Shown here one piece after another: positions 36,031-49,000 of a stretch of DNA of 64,000 bases. Below the pieces are notes generated by a model. It saw only the letters and a list, made by a program, of their open reading frames with translations, made no database searches and had not been told where the DNA came from. Origin of the DNA: Eleginops maclovinus (Eukaryota > Chordata > Actinopteri > Perciformes > Eleginopidae); contig NC_086349.1 in assembly GCF_036324505.1 (NCBI RefSeq), forward strand, positions 22,716,247 through 22,780,246, read 5' to 3'. A program made the translations under genes and the position numbers. Each line of letters begins with the position of its first letter. The first letter of the stretch is position 1.

Positions 36031-37715
36031 AGATGAGGAGGACGGGGACGAAAGAAAAAGGATTTAGGAATATGGATAGTGATGCCAAGCATATAGTATA
36101 GGGGGAGGGGAATGGGCTACATTGAAAGCTTCTGTAGAATGGGTGGTGGACATCTGTGTATGCGACGGTGCCTGATATTGGATTAGGGTTTGGGTTAAAT
36201 AGCCCAAACCATTTTGGAATGACTATGGCCTTAACTCCTCTGAAGTGGAAGTGGCATTTTGGAATGTAAGACTTTAAGAATCAAACCCAATCTTTAGGTG
36301 GACTTAAACACAAAAGGGGTATTAGACATATTTGAAAGGGACTGAATCTTTCAACTGAGGCTGGTACCCAGTTGCTGCATCTCTAGAAAGATGTCTGACT
36401 CAGTACTTGTATATTAGAAGGTAGGTGTTGGGGCTAGACATTTGGAGAGACAATGGAAGCAGCACAGGATTAAAAGGAGTGCAGATACCAACATCTCTGA
36501 AACCACCACAGACTGAAGACCTGCCAAGGAAGAATAAAGCTTTCATGAAATGTGAAATATGTAATACCCACTACAGTCTATTGTATTTTCAACAGTTGAT
36601 GTTTTCAGTTTCGAATAACTTTAAATGCCCTTTGTACGACGCTGATCCCATTATGGGGTCCCTATTGTTGTCTAAAAAAAGGGTATGCATAATGTTAAAA
36701 TGCTGCTGAGCCCTTTTAAGAACTTAAAAGGGCACACAAAGTATAATGTGATCTTACAGCCTGTAGACAGAAGGTTTAATGTAATGGAAGTATATGCTAA
36801 AAGTTACTATTGAACAATGTTTCCTTAACTGTGTATATGGAACTCATGAATGTTATTTTTTTGTAGGAGCAACATTTCTCAGCGGTACTGAAGCAAAGTA
36901 GCCTGGGAAACCCTGTCCAACAAGTAAAGCTTTGGATTTGGATTTTTGACTTTCTATGATAGACTATGGGGCGTGGGATATTTGGGCACAGATTGGTGAA
37001 AGAGTTACCTGGAAAAACAACCAAAAAAAATAACTCTGACCCGCCATACTGTAAGCACAGTCATAATGAGCGATGTTGACTGAAGTTGATTAGCATAAAG
37101 AAACCAAAGTTTACTTTCTAGCAAGTGAAATTGTAGAGCTCTAAAGTCTGGTTCGTCTCAATGTATGTACAGTTATTTTCAAAAAAAATGTGATACCCAG
37201 CCCAAGTGATGAATTTGGGACTAAATTGGTTACTTGCCAACAGCTCAATCTCTGTTTGTCTTGAGGGTAACATGGCGGACATACAGTAAGGCCATTTTAA
37301 TTATCAATTGTTGGTACATGATGCGTTTCTAGTAATTGATACAGGCTTACGCTTACAGGTTTTATAGAAGGTACTTTTCAGTTTCACCCAAACTACTACA
37401 TTTTAGACTTTGTGATAACTGACTGATTGGTTCTAATATTGACACTATCATATGTTATGGAACATACCAGCTGATATACCCTATAAGCAGTATTGCAGCT
37501 TGTGGTTCATTTTACCCTGACTCCTACTATTATTTAAATTTCCTGTGATACCTACCATGGTAATTAGACATTTGGATACAAGCAAAGTGTTTAAGATATA
37601 TATATAGATCTCTAGCTGCTGTCAGGATTGGGGAATTGGAGTTGAAACGGATTGGGTTTGTGGTGGGGTTTTGGATTGATGCTTTAAGGTATTTTGAGGT
37701 TGGGACATTTACATT

Positions 37716-37734
37716 GGGCGGGGTTGGGTAGGGG
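37716..37734 (+). promoter_or_regulatory. G-quadruplex motif in putative oprl1 3'UTR
   Basis: GGGCGGGGTTGGGTAGGGG has four runs of at least three G with loops of one to three bases, within a G/T-rich stretch (about 37620-37740). It would form in the sense RNA if the 3'UTR reaches this far. Confidence 0.45.
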
Positions 37735-40700
37735 TTCTATTGGTGAGTCGTTTTGACCCCCAGTGCTACAGTGGCAAAGCTGGAGGACGGGGTCACAGTG
37801 GTCTGACCCCACTCCGAGGGACAAAGGGGCTCTCTCTCTTCTCAGTGTCTTAAAATGGAAATCAACACTGATTTAGAAACCATAAGGTATTCTTCTTTTC
37901 CTGGACAGTTTTGGAAATAACACTAACAGCATTATGCTATATGCGATATGCCAATATCTTATAGGGATTACTAGAATTAAATGCACTACATTTGATCTAC
38001 TCCTAAATAGAAATGTGTCCCTCACATAATTCAACAATTTCAAAAAGGCCTTTTCGCAGTTGTAGTTCTATTTATTGTAGTTTTGTATACTGTCTGTGCA
38101 CTTCAGTTTTTACTAAACACTTTAACTGGTCTGTAATGTTTGCATAAAGCACGTAAGGACAAACCATTTCTCAAAACTATTCACACATTGAGCTGGCATT
38201 GAAAATGTGCAGTAACAACAGAATGTCACCTTTAATATTGTGTACATCCTGCATCTTCAGGACAGTGGATCATTCAGTAGTATTGTTTATCTTTGTTTCA
38301 AGGCTAACTATTTACTCTGAACAACAAATACACCATTTCACACTTTGGATGTTGCTACTGCTCTGATAGTTTTGGCTGCAGTTTCAGTGAGGCACTTAGA
38401 TAGATAAACTGTCCAGGCTTTAAGAATCACTTGTGGATTCTGTTTTAGGGTTGGTTTCCCCTTTAGTTTTATATGTGTGTCTCTTTATAAAGGCCTTATA
38501 TGGTCATTTGGTTTGATAATCAACATGTACTATAATTACTTTGAATTCAAACCATATGTGTTGGGTTTTTTCAGGATGTATTTGCAAATAGCAAGGTGGC
38601 ACCATTTGCTGTCATGAAGGGTTGTTGTTGATGTAAATTGAATTGTTTAAGTTATGTACAAACCAATTACTTGGTGCGGTTAAACGTTGCAGCACATATA
38701 AATCTTTATTTTGTCTTCTTTTATCTGAGAGGAACAATTCTATGAACTTACATTGCCTTAACTATCAAGTGAAGTCTGTTAACTGAAGCTCGCTCTCCGG
38801 CTGGATAAAAATGTGTTAGTTTTTACTGGTGCTTCGCTGTTAGTTTATACTAGTCCAGACCTGTATTCATAAAGCCCTTGAAGACAGAGCTTCTAGACCA
38901 GAAACCTATTTTGAGTTTGTGTTTTCTTGGAAAAGCTGTCTTGAGAGTTTATATAAGGGTTTAAGGGCTTCCGATTGCTAAAATATCAGAGGTTGTTTAT
39001 GTAAACCAGTTGGCATTTTAGAGAATTGGGCATTTATCTTCTTACATAATCTCAGTACAAACAAAGTTGTCATATGTATTGTAACTTTAAGTATGCTGCC
39101 TGTAACACTAACACAAACTGGTAAAATGCTAATCGAGAAGATGGACACCCCCAAATATATAGAGTGTTGTAACTCAAAAACAGTACATTTAATTGCATAT
39201 TATCAGCAGTGGGATGGGAGTGGGAATTTAAGTTTAAAGAATCAGTAATAGAAGAAACTTTAATTCTTTTAAGTTCACATTTTTCCAAAATAGTCCGTCT
39301 CTAATAGGCACTTTTAAATTCTTCATCATTTCTTGAAGCTCTGTCATTTTTTGCCACAACCCTGCTATCATTGGTGATCAAGTCTGGTTGTTCTGTTTTG
39401 AGATAGTTGTATGAATACTGGTCGTCTTTTGTTCAACATAGCAGACTTTGTGTAGGAAAATTATCCGGAGCACCAAGGACACTGTCTTCGACGTGACTCA
39501 CCTTTATGAAGACGTGCTATAAACGCAGCTGTGAGGCTCTTTGTTGTCGCTGTTAAAACTGAAGATGCTACCATATTTTGTATAACTGTTTGATGTTTTT
39601 TGTAGCACAAAACTACACAAAGAGGACTCCAAGAGGGCAAAATCTTTCTGTTTAACAATGCAGAGTGCATTATACCGTCTGTTAGCTCTGTAATAAAATT
39701 CTGTTTAATATTAGACTTATGTGAAACTATAAAACATGGTTCTGATCATCATTTTAACGTCTGACCTCTTTCTCTTGTCCTTCTTGGTGTTTAAATGAAA
39801 ACTTTCCCTCGCCAACCGTATTGGTACGTATTGTAACCTCCGTGCATCTGATCGCAGGGAGAGTCCTTTCATTCGTTTACATTTTACAGACCACATGAAT
39901 GTCAAATGAAAAACCTGTTGAAAATCCAAATCTAGGAAGAAAAAAACATACAATGTTGATGTTGTTGTTTTTAATATTATTGCTATCAAAAGAGAAAACA
40001 GTATCGCATTAGTGTTTTTTTGCTGTGCGGAGACTGTCTGGTATGTATTTATGTATTACTTGTGGACCGCATTTTGCTCGCTGCCTGAGTTATGAAATGA
40101 AACAGTTCTTAAGGCTTAAAAATGAACTACATTGTTGCTGTTGTTGCTTAAAAGGCCCCACTTTTAAACGTTCCTTCACTTTCAACCATAAATCCACACA
40201 CAATTGAGCTGTGATCAAAAACGTTTCACTCTGCTTATCTCACGCTGGGGTTGGGACTAGATCAGAGTATCGACTCAATGCTTAAAATGTGATGGAAATA
40301 TCTAAGTGACTAAATGAACCGATGCTGTCTAGTCAAAATTAGCTGATAGTGGGATTTGAATAATGGTTTGTGATTGGTTGGGGTCAGGTGACAGAGCTGT
40401 TTGTATCACATGACTCTGGCTGAAGCTGCATAAAATGACTTGTTCCTGTTCTGCAAACCGCAGACTGAACTACCATGCTAACTGGCTTGTTGTCGATGCA
40501 TAGAGAGTTTTTGCTGAAGCTTGAATTTGAAATTGTATATTTTTCTCTGCATATGAAATGAAAATAAAATAAATGATGGCCATGTATCAGTCATTGATCT
40601 ATTCTTTTGACTGTTTGTCGTATGGACTCCAGATAGCATCATTCACCTTGTTTGAAACATCATGCATGGTTCACAATAAATACATAGATATTTATATATT

Positions 40701-42739
40701 TCAGTTTTTCAATCGATGTTGCTGTAAGTACCACACTTCCTTTTTTATTCCTTTTTTTACCATTAGTATTTTGAGATATATTACCATTTTCCTTATGTTT
40801 AGATACAGGGACAATATGTCTGTATTCAACCATAGGGAAGCTAATTATAACAAATATCTTTACTAATAAACTTTTACTATTAAATTGTTTGGTTATTCCA
40901 TCAAGTATTCTGTTTTACTTCGGGCACACCTTGTAGGAAAGTTTGGCTTAGTGGTTACTTTGTGCTGTTTAACAATTCATTTTGTAATTAACTGTCAAGA
41001 TAATGAGCTGTCACACGCACGTCTCAGTGGACTGACACACACAAAGAAGGAACAGCTCACTGGAGGAGGACAATTTTACGTGGGAGATGCAAATCAATCA
41101 AACCTGTTGCCAATATTGTCAGCTAAAAAAAACCAACATATTTTAAATTAAAACAAAGACAAAGGTTTGAGTCATTTTCACAAAGGTATACATGCTTAGA
41201 CTCTGCTGTATGTAACTAAGATTGATGGTGATGTGTTTGTATGATGGAGAACAGTTTGCAGCTGACGCACACCAACAAATGTTGTTCACTCCGTTGTTTT
41301 TGACACATAACTCACATTTTATCGACTCGATTTTCATCAATTCAACAGGAATTGTTGTCTGTATAATCTGCAAAGGTTCACATTTTCTAACAATATGTTG
41401 GAGGTATAACAAAAGTGCAGCAGTAGCTCAGTGAGCATTCGGATCTACATCAATATTATAACGCTGCCTACAGCTACACATTAATGCGTGTTTGTGAAGC
41501 AGATTTATTTATGTTGTTGCAAAGTCCTTTATCCCTGCAGGCCAAACAATTATCATTGGAAGATTTCGAGCAACAATAACGAAACTTTATTGATCATAGC
41601 TTTCTGTTTTTTAATAATGGAAATCATGGAAAAAAAGGTGTAGAAATTCACTCATAGAGATCGGTTTCAATGCAATCAGTGCACATCCTTACATCTTTAC
41701 AGATAAGAGTTGCATTTTACACTTTAGAGATATACTTAACAGATAATCCTAAATTAAAATGATCCTCTATATCATGAAACAGTTTCTTTAAATTTGAGGG
41801 GAAATGGGTAAATTGGCAGGCAGATCTAACTTAAACCTAACCTAAATATAGCCAAAGGAAGGTATCAGTGCACATCCCGCTGAGCAACACTGCAGGCCAT
41901 AATGTTACAGGCTTTCATGTAATAAGTGCCGTTACCCGTGCCCTGGAGACTTTAGTTCCCTGACTTACCCTTTAAAGTATTGCCTCCTAGCAGGCAACAT
42001 AATTACACCCATAAAATAGCATCACGCCTAAGGACAAACACAGGGAGCAAATGTCCCTTCACTTTATGTCGTTCCATGATCTTCAAACGGGAGGCGGGTG
42101 GATTGATGAATATAATTAGGACACTGGTACATAGCAAACCGAGCAGAAACCACTTCTATAATGAAGTCAACAAATCAAGAATCAATATTACTTTTGCGAC
42201 AACGAAAAAGTGTTTCACAACGATGCCCAGTTAGGGGTCAGAGGGGAAGCAGCAGGAGAATGTGAAATATAATCAACTGGGAGTTTTTCATAAACACCAT
42301 TTGACCTTTGAAAATAGTTTTCCTGGGTTCTTGGTAACAGGTTTTTGAAATGGTTGTGGGAGTATAAAGGTTAAAGTAATTTCCCCAAGTCGCCCTTTCA
42401 GCACTGAAGGTTAGCCAGGTCTGTCGTGCATTTGCAGCACGACGGATACTGTAGTTGGCTTCTTGTGAAATGTGTGTGCTTTAAGTTGGAGCACAGTGAG
42501 ATATGTAAGTGAGCAGATAAACATAAGATTGTGATCATGACCCCTTTCCTTTTACATAGCTTTGTTTTCAAGAACATTTTTCATCTGACAAAGTCAGGAC
42601 CACACCATACCTTGACAACAATTGGTTAGATATCCATGACATTTCTCAGGATCCTCAAAGGATGAACGCTGTGATCCTCTGACCCTTCCTTCAAACACCC
42701 AGAAGATGATCCCCTTTGGTTTTAATGTTTAATAAGACA

Positions 42740-43404
42740 TCATCCATCCATCCCTCCATCTTCTCCCGCTTATCCGTCAGGGTCGCAGAGGTAACAGCTC
42801 CAGCAGAGAGCCTCAAATTTCTATTTCCCTGGCCACATCAACCAGCTCTGATTGGGGGATTCCAAGGCGCTCCAAGGCGCTCCCAGGCCAGCGAAGAGAT
42901 ATAATCCCTGGTCCTGGGTCTACCCCTCAGTCTCTTCCCAGCTGGACGTTCCTGGAATACCTCCCTAGGTAGGCTCCCAGGTGGTATCCTTACTAGGTAC
43001 CCTAACCACCTCAATTGGCTCCTTTCAACGCGGAGGAGCAGCAGTTCTACACTGAGTCCCTCCCGGGTTGACTGAACTTCTCACCTTATCCCCAAGGGAA
43101 ATGCCAGCCACCCTGCGGAGAAATCCCATTTCAGCCGCTTGTATCCGCAATCTCGTTCTTTCGGTCATGACCCATCCTTCATGACCATAGTTGAGGGTAG
43201 GTACGAAAATGGAACAGTAGAAAGAAAGCTTCGCCTTCTGGCTCAGCTCTCTTTTCGTCAAAACGGTGCGGTAAAGCGACTGCAGTACCGCACCCACTGC
43301 TCTGATTCTCCGACCCATCTCACGCTCCATTGTTCCCTCACTCGAGAACAAGAGCCCAAGATACTTGAACTCCTTCACTTGGGGTAAGGCCTCATTCCCT
43401 ACCC
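42740..43404 (-). mobile_element. 5'-truncated LINE (Rex3/RTE-like), with target duplications
   Basis: Reading the minus strand, 43378-43025 encodes KEFKYLGLLFSSEGTMEREM, VPTLNYGHEGWVMTERTR and AAEMGFLRRVAGISL, the end of a LINE reverse transcriptase. The frame then breaks, and family residues (LVRIPPG, RGRPRTR, LAWERLG) continue in another frame. The 3' end is a short GATG repeat. A 15-bp duplication, taataagacatcatc, lies at 42730-42744 and 43405-43419. The Rex3 name rests on the GATG tail and my memory of the consensus. Confidence 0.85.
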
Positions 43405-44913
43405 TAATAAGACATCATCTACAACACAACACAAACATATTTTCTGAACTAATGTTATGCTGTTGGTTCTGTTCAATAATCTCTTCCCTTGTCTCCACCA
43501 GTTGTCTCTGTGTTTGTTGGTCTTGCTGGCTTGTCAGCTTCATGAGCCACACCTGGGCCCGGTGTGGTTGCTGATAAAAGCTCACCACACCCCACAGAGC
43601 GGCTTTTTGTCTTCCTTTGCAGACGCTGTCATGAAGCTGCAAACATTTTCACACATCCATACATGCTTAAATGACTGATTACTGACTTCTTCTTTGTAGA
43701 TACCTTATGAATAATAGGCCTCTTTACTGCTTTTCAGCTCGTCTGGTCACCCATTTATGTCACAGGAAGATTCAGCCCCTTTTGGTAATACTTCAATCGA
43801 TAAGGCTGGTGATTCTGATCAGTATATATTCCGTAAGATGAACTCAGCCAATGATCTTTGCACATCCTGGTTGCCCAGGCATCCCTTGGATGATCTCTGC
43901 CAGGGAGATCTTACGTCTTTGTTGCTTTGTGTCAGGCGCTTGACAGAGATCCGCTCCTGAGTGCACTTTATACCTCCACGAAATGACTCACAGCTATGTC
44001 TCTGTCCCTCGTCATATCTAATTTATATCCATAAATTCGGATTGCTGGCCTGATAAAAAATAAACACGTGCTACCTTTCTCAAGTGTCTAGTGAGTACAA
44101 AGGCCTTCTCACTTCACAAGGAAAAATCCTTGCCCATCAATTCTTCTGCTTCTCCCTTTGATCTACCTCATCATCCATCTCCTATTCTATCTCTTCTTTT
44201 CTGTTTTCATTATATAACAGCCCTGCTCTACCGATTTGAACCTTTCCCACACACATACACACTCCTCTCTGACAGCTGTCTCACCTACCTTGTATACTTA
44301 ATTTCTTCTTATTGCTTTTGCCTGCTTTCTCTCCCTCCTGTAAGAACTTTTGCGTATTCTTTTTCTTTCCCTTTCCTTGGCTTTCTCTTGTCCAATTTTA
44401 CCTCTCACCTTTGTTGTTATACCTGCACCTGTGCATTCAGCAGACACTTTCATCCAAGGTGCTTTGTGCTTGTACTTTATGAATATTGTAACCCTAATGA
44501 AAACATCCTATATATACTGTATGCCTCTCCTTGCAATTTGATGGGCGCGTTTTATCCAGACATCCGTCTCACTCTTGTCCAGCACATCTGAGGACATTTG
44601 CATTTTCTTGACACACTCAGCAGAGAAAAGCATTTGACTAAGTGCTTCATAATGAACAATTTTATTCATCAGCTTTAGGCGGCCTGATGAAGTGCTCCAA
44701 TGCTGAAGGATAAAGTGAACAAGGAGTAGTTGCTGTTGGTGGGGTATTTGTCACTTTCTCTTTTCTCCTTTTTTATCACTGTTATACAAAATATCTGCAT
44801 GTATTGCACATCTTCTAAACAAAAGCCAACCCACATCTAGCATTCATTCTATCAGGCAAGGCGCCAGGATGAAATGACTGAGGGGGCTGTTAAGAATTGT
44901 GAGGAGGAAACGT

Positions 44914-44970
44914 ATACAATTCAAATACAATTCAAATACAATTCAAATACAATTCAAATACAATTTGAAC
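44914..44970. repeat. 11-bp minisatellite, about five units
   Basis: The unit caattcaaata is repeated in tandem almost without change. Confidence 0.9.
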
Positions 44971-45613
44971 AACACTGCACCTACTGTACACTTGTGCATT
45001 AGTACAAGCGTGTATCCCTGACAAAACATGTGTATTTCTTACAGTTTTTCTGTAGCAGAGAGCCTAAGTGCCTTTGTGGCACATACTGTATCTGCTATAA
45101 ATGGGTGATCTATACAGAACACAAAGTCAGACCTTTATTAATGACATTGCAGCTATGACGCTGTTGACATCCCAAATCTACCTGGAAATAGTTTTCACAG
45201 AAGGCATAGCTAGATCTGAGCATTTTAGTTTGTAACATTTCTTTTTCACAGAAACTACTCACACAATCTAAAAGCTGCAGATTTGTATTTTGTATTTTGA
45301 AAAACATGCTGGGAACAAATTCCTGATATATTGAAAGCCACCTAGACTCCCTATCTGAGGAAAGAGGCCAATATTCACTGTTCTTTTAGCTCAGCTTTGG
45401 TCTCCACCACCTCACTACCAAGATTTATAGCTGCTGCATTATGCCTCATATTTGGGAGGTAGTAAGTAGATTCTATCAGAGTTTCCATAAAAAAATATTG
45501 AATAATTAAGTTAACTTGCCTTTAAAAATAAAAAACATGATCTATGAGGCCAAAAAGAGCAGTTTTGTCTCAATATAAATACAGAAGAAATTGTATCTTT
45601 GAAATGTAGACAT

Positions 45614-45618
45614 ACACA

Positions 45619-45673
<55 letters not shown>
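45614..45673. repeat. (AC)n microsatellite, about 60 bp
   Basis: One early interruption (acacacc), then a pure AC run; intergenic. Confidence 0.95.
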
Positions 45674-45675
<2 letters not shown>

Positions 45676-45904
45676 GCTGATGTGACCATTTATAGATTGC
45701 TTTCATCTATCTGCTGACACGTTAAAATATTGACCTTTGACCTCAACAGGGGGTCGTGAACTAATTCTTTACAGGCAACTGTGACGAATGTCCAAGCAAT
45801 ATGGTTAATCAGCATATTTGTTAAAGTACACCTACAGTGCTCTGTCTGACCTTGGACCCATATTAGCATGTGATTTGTATATGCCCTAGCCGTGTAGAAA
45901 CAAG

Positions 45905-46050
45905 CTATTTCAACAAGTCATCATTCACTCATTAACACCCATTCATTCAGAGCAAGGGGCCTTTTGCCTCAAGGAAGCTAACATTCACACACAATCATTG
46001 ACCATGCCTTGGGGTTAGTATCATGCCCAAAGATATATTGACATGCAAAA
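45905..46050 (+). repeat. possible decayed SINE/L2-derived segment
   Basis: cattcactcattaacacccattc and ggggttagtatcatgcccaaag resemble the teleost repeat phrase ggttcagtatcttgcccaagg. A similar phrase occurs near 25440-25465. Weak evidence. Confidence 0.35.
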
Positions 46051-49000
46051 ACTCCCATAAGAACATCACATTCATCCAGAAACTGTTATAAATATAAGTT
46101 GATAACATACTAAATGAAAGTCTGTGCATGCTTTATAATAGCGTCCCTCAAACTTCCAATGTTTGATGGCCCTGAATGAAAAAACTCAATGTGTAAAGGC
46201 AGACCGCTCCAACGGGATGTTTAAGTTGCGAGCAGATCAAAAGGCTGAGATCTTTTGCTCAGTGCGCAAAGTCATATAAATCCAGAATGAGTCATGCATA
46301 TCTCAATCTGCATGAATGTAGCACCTCATTCATAAATAACTAAAGCACTTGTATAACTGTGATGCAAATTCTAAGAACTTGGAGCTATTGTGAATGTCCT
46401 CGGTAATTGGGGCTCTGCTGGAACATTCTGATGAATGCATGATCTTAAGAGGAAAATATAACGCCCTCCTGAGAGGCGAATGACATGGAATATCACATAG
46501 TGTGATAGTGTGAGGGGCATTTCATATTTGAAGTTATTGTTTTTAGCCTCGTTTAGCATGTAGATAATAGTATATTCTATATAGCCTATGAGTGGAGGGA
46601 GAATGACGCATGGAGTTACATACTAAACACACCGCCTCTAACGAAGTCAGATGTGCCAACGACGGGCCGCCCCATTGCTACTAACCAATAAGAGAAGACA
46701 AGACCAGAAGGACCTTAGAGTAGAGTGTGGACCAGAAAAATAGGAGAAGACCTCTGTGTTAATAAATCCTGTTAAAGTTAGATCTTTTAGACCACCTTAC
46801 TATAGAAATTAGAACCCTACAGTAGCTTATAAATTGATCTTGAATACAAATTGAACTTGCATTTGATGGTAATTCAATGACTTCCTGTCAAAAGCTTTTA
46901 AACACCCCGTGTAGAGCATGACAAGCAATAATTGTTTGAAATGTAATTATCCTACTGTCTGTAGCGTCGAGAGAGATATAATTGAGAGTGTCGTGAGCTA
47001 AGAGGAGGGATAAACACATGTGAACAGGATTTGGCAGGTTACTTAGTGGTGATTCCATATTGCTGTGTACTTAAAGGAGTTTCAAGTCAAGCAATTGTGT
47101 TATATAGCTTAGAAATTGCAGATTCAGATACAGATCCTTCATGGGGCTGTACACATTCAGCACCAACACATCTTTGTCCACCACTGTGATCTATTATCTC
47201 AAGGTCCTCTTTATTATACCATCATTCAACCACAGCACCAGGAGGCTCACCCCGTGGGCAGCAGATCTTTTCCCAGCAACAAGGGACAGTTTGCCAATAA
47301 TAAAGGACATGCTCGCTCCATTGTATCTGTTCATTTTCTTTCACTTTCCTTGCTCATATTGTCCCTAATGTTGCAAACAAAGATCGTCCATGTACCTCCG
47401 CCTACGTTACATGACATGCTCCATTTGAGACTGATAACGCTGGAGCCAAGTTGTCGCCATGAGACAATTATCGCAATACAATTACGCTGAAATAATTTCC
47501 AGGAAGAGTTGGAGAGGTTGTGGGGGAAGGTCTCTCATTCATATGACCCCTGCACACACATGTACAAACATAATAATCATCACCACACAGAGACATGTAC
47601 CCTGACATTGGAACAGAAGTAATAAACAGATATTTGCATGGATGCAATAACGTCGTTTTGCAGTCGCTCACATTGTTACATCCTCATATGTATTTGTTTC
47701 AATTGTGTAACCATGCAATTAGCAGATCTAGAAATAGAAGCAGCTATGACCAATAGCCAATGATGACTGCCAGGAGGGAGGAGGAAAAATGGAGGGAGGC
47801 AGAGAGAAAGACAGATGAAGACAGACAGTTTGACAGAACTATACAGTCAATGCTAGCTAGCTGTGTGTGATTGCCTTATATTTTTTATTAAATATCAATT
47901 CTTCTTATACCATACGAACACAGAAGCCTAGAACTGCAGAGCAACTACAAAAAAAGAGCCTCCGTGTTTATGGTGAGAAAGGTATGGTAAGAAAGAAATG
48001 TCCTTTTTAATTATTTCACATTTTCAATCTTCTTCTGCCAAAGTAAAACACATACAATACCTACTATAGCGCAGACTTCCACCAAGGCATATGATCTGTT
48101 CATGTTCTCCCCACCTGGTCCAATTCCTCAGTTGGGCTGTGTTCATGCGATAATATATGATCATAAATGCACTCTACAAAGATGTATTTAAACAGTATAT
48201 CTTTTTTCCTTGAGGGGGAGTTTCATCAAAGAGCATTTTCTGACAAATCTTTTGTAAAACAACTTCCTATGAATGATTCAATTCTTTTTAAAAAATCCAG
48301 TATTTAGATTCATGCTAACATATAATGCTAACAGTCTTGGCATGCTGGTTCTAGCAGCAAACACTGGCTACATTGCTTCTAATGTCTACTTTTAATGAGG
48401 CTGTAACTGACTAGTCTTTTATAATCACCTTCCTTCAGGTAAAGCATCATTTGTTAAGATTGACTCCGCTACAGACAGAGACAAAGTGAGTGGCAGATAA
48501 ACCAGTTAAGCAGAAAGAGAGCTGGATGTCGGGTGCAAAGGTCTTTCTAACAGCCTCTGAGACCCCCGTCTGCCCTGAAGCAGCAACATCACCTAACAAT
48601 GACCCTGGGATTGTTCTGTCCTTAGTGAGAGCTGCAGAGGAGGAAAATGCCCACTGACCTTTCTCAAAATGACATTTATATTACCTGGTGATTATATATA
48701 GTGTGTGTGTCTGTGTGTGTGAATGTAAGAGTGCAATTGCTGTGCCTCCCACCTGGATTTCTTCCAGGTAGCTGGTGGTGTTCTATTTTTTCTTAGCTCC
48801 AAAATCTCCTTATTATGATTGGTTGATGGTGAACCTGTGGCACTGAAAGCCATCATTAAAATCATTGCCTCTCAGTGGTCTCTTGTTCCTTGAATGTGAG
48901 ATTTGCATTCATGCAGTACCTGTACTTTCAAGAATTTTACCATTAATAATAGATCCAATCACCGAAATCAGCCTCAGCTAGAAGTGGCTAACTGGACCCA

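Larger units (their letters stand above)
35975..40573 (+). other. putative long oprl1 3'UTR, repeat-poor, with candidate poly(A) signals
   Basis: This 4.6-kb stretch has no convincing reading frame, microsatellite or recognised transposon, unlike the DNA on both sides. AATAAA hexamers include 39692-39697 and two overlapping copies at 40563-40573. A long 3'UTR ending at one of these would fit, but the true cleavage site cannot be told from sequence; an earlier AATAAA lies near 36533. Confidence 0.4.

Noticed and set aside
41418..41470. tRNA/SINE-like A box (gcagtagctcagtgagc)
   Set aside because: No B box or SINE body follows, so it is probably a chance match.
44091..44591. 166-codon Ser/Leu/Phe-rich frame that looks membrane-like
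   Set aside because: It arises from a pyrimidine-rich strand; hydrophobicity follows composition, and no family is recognisable.
46600..46830. Possible solo LTR (CCAAT-like stretch, aataaatcctgtt)
   Set aside because: No matched ends or target duplication could be identified.
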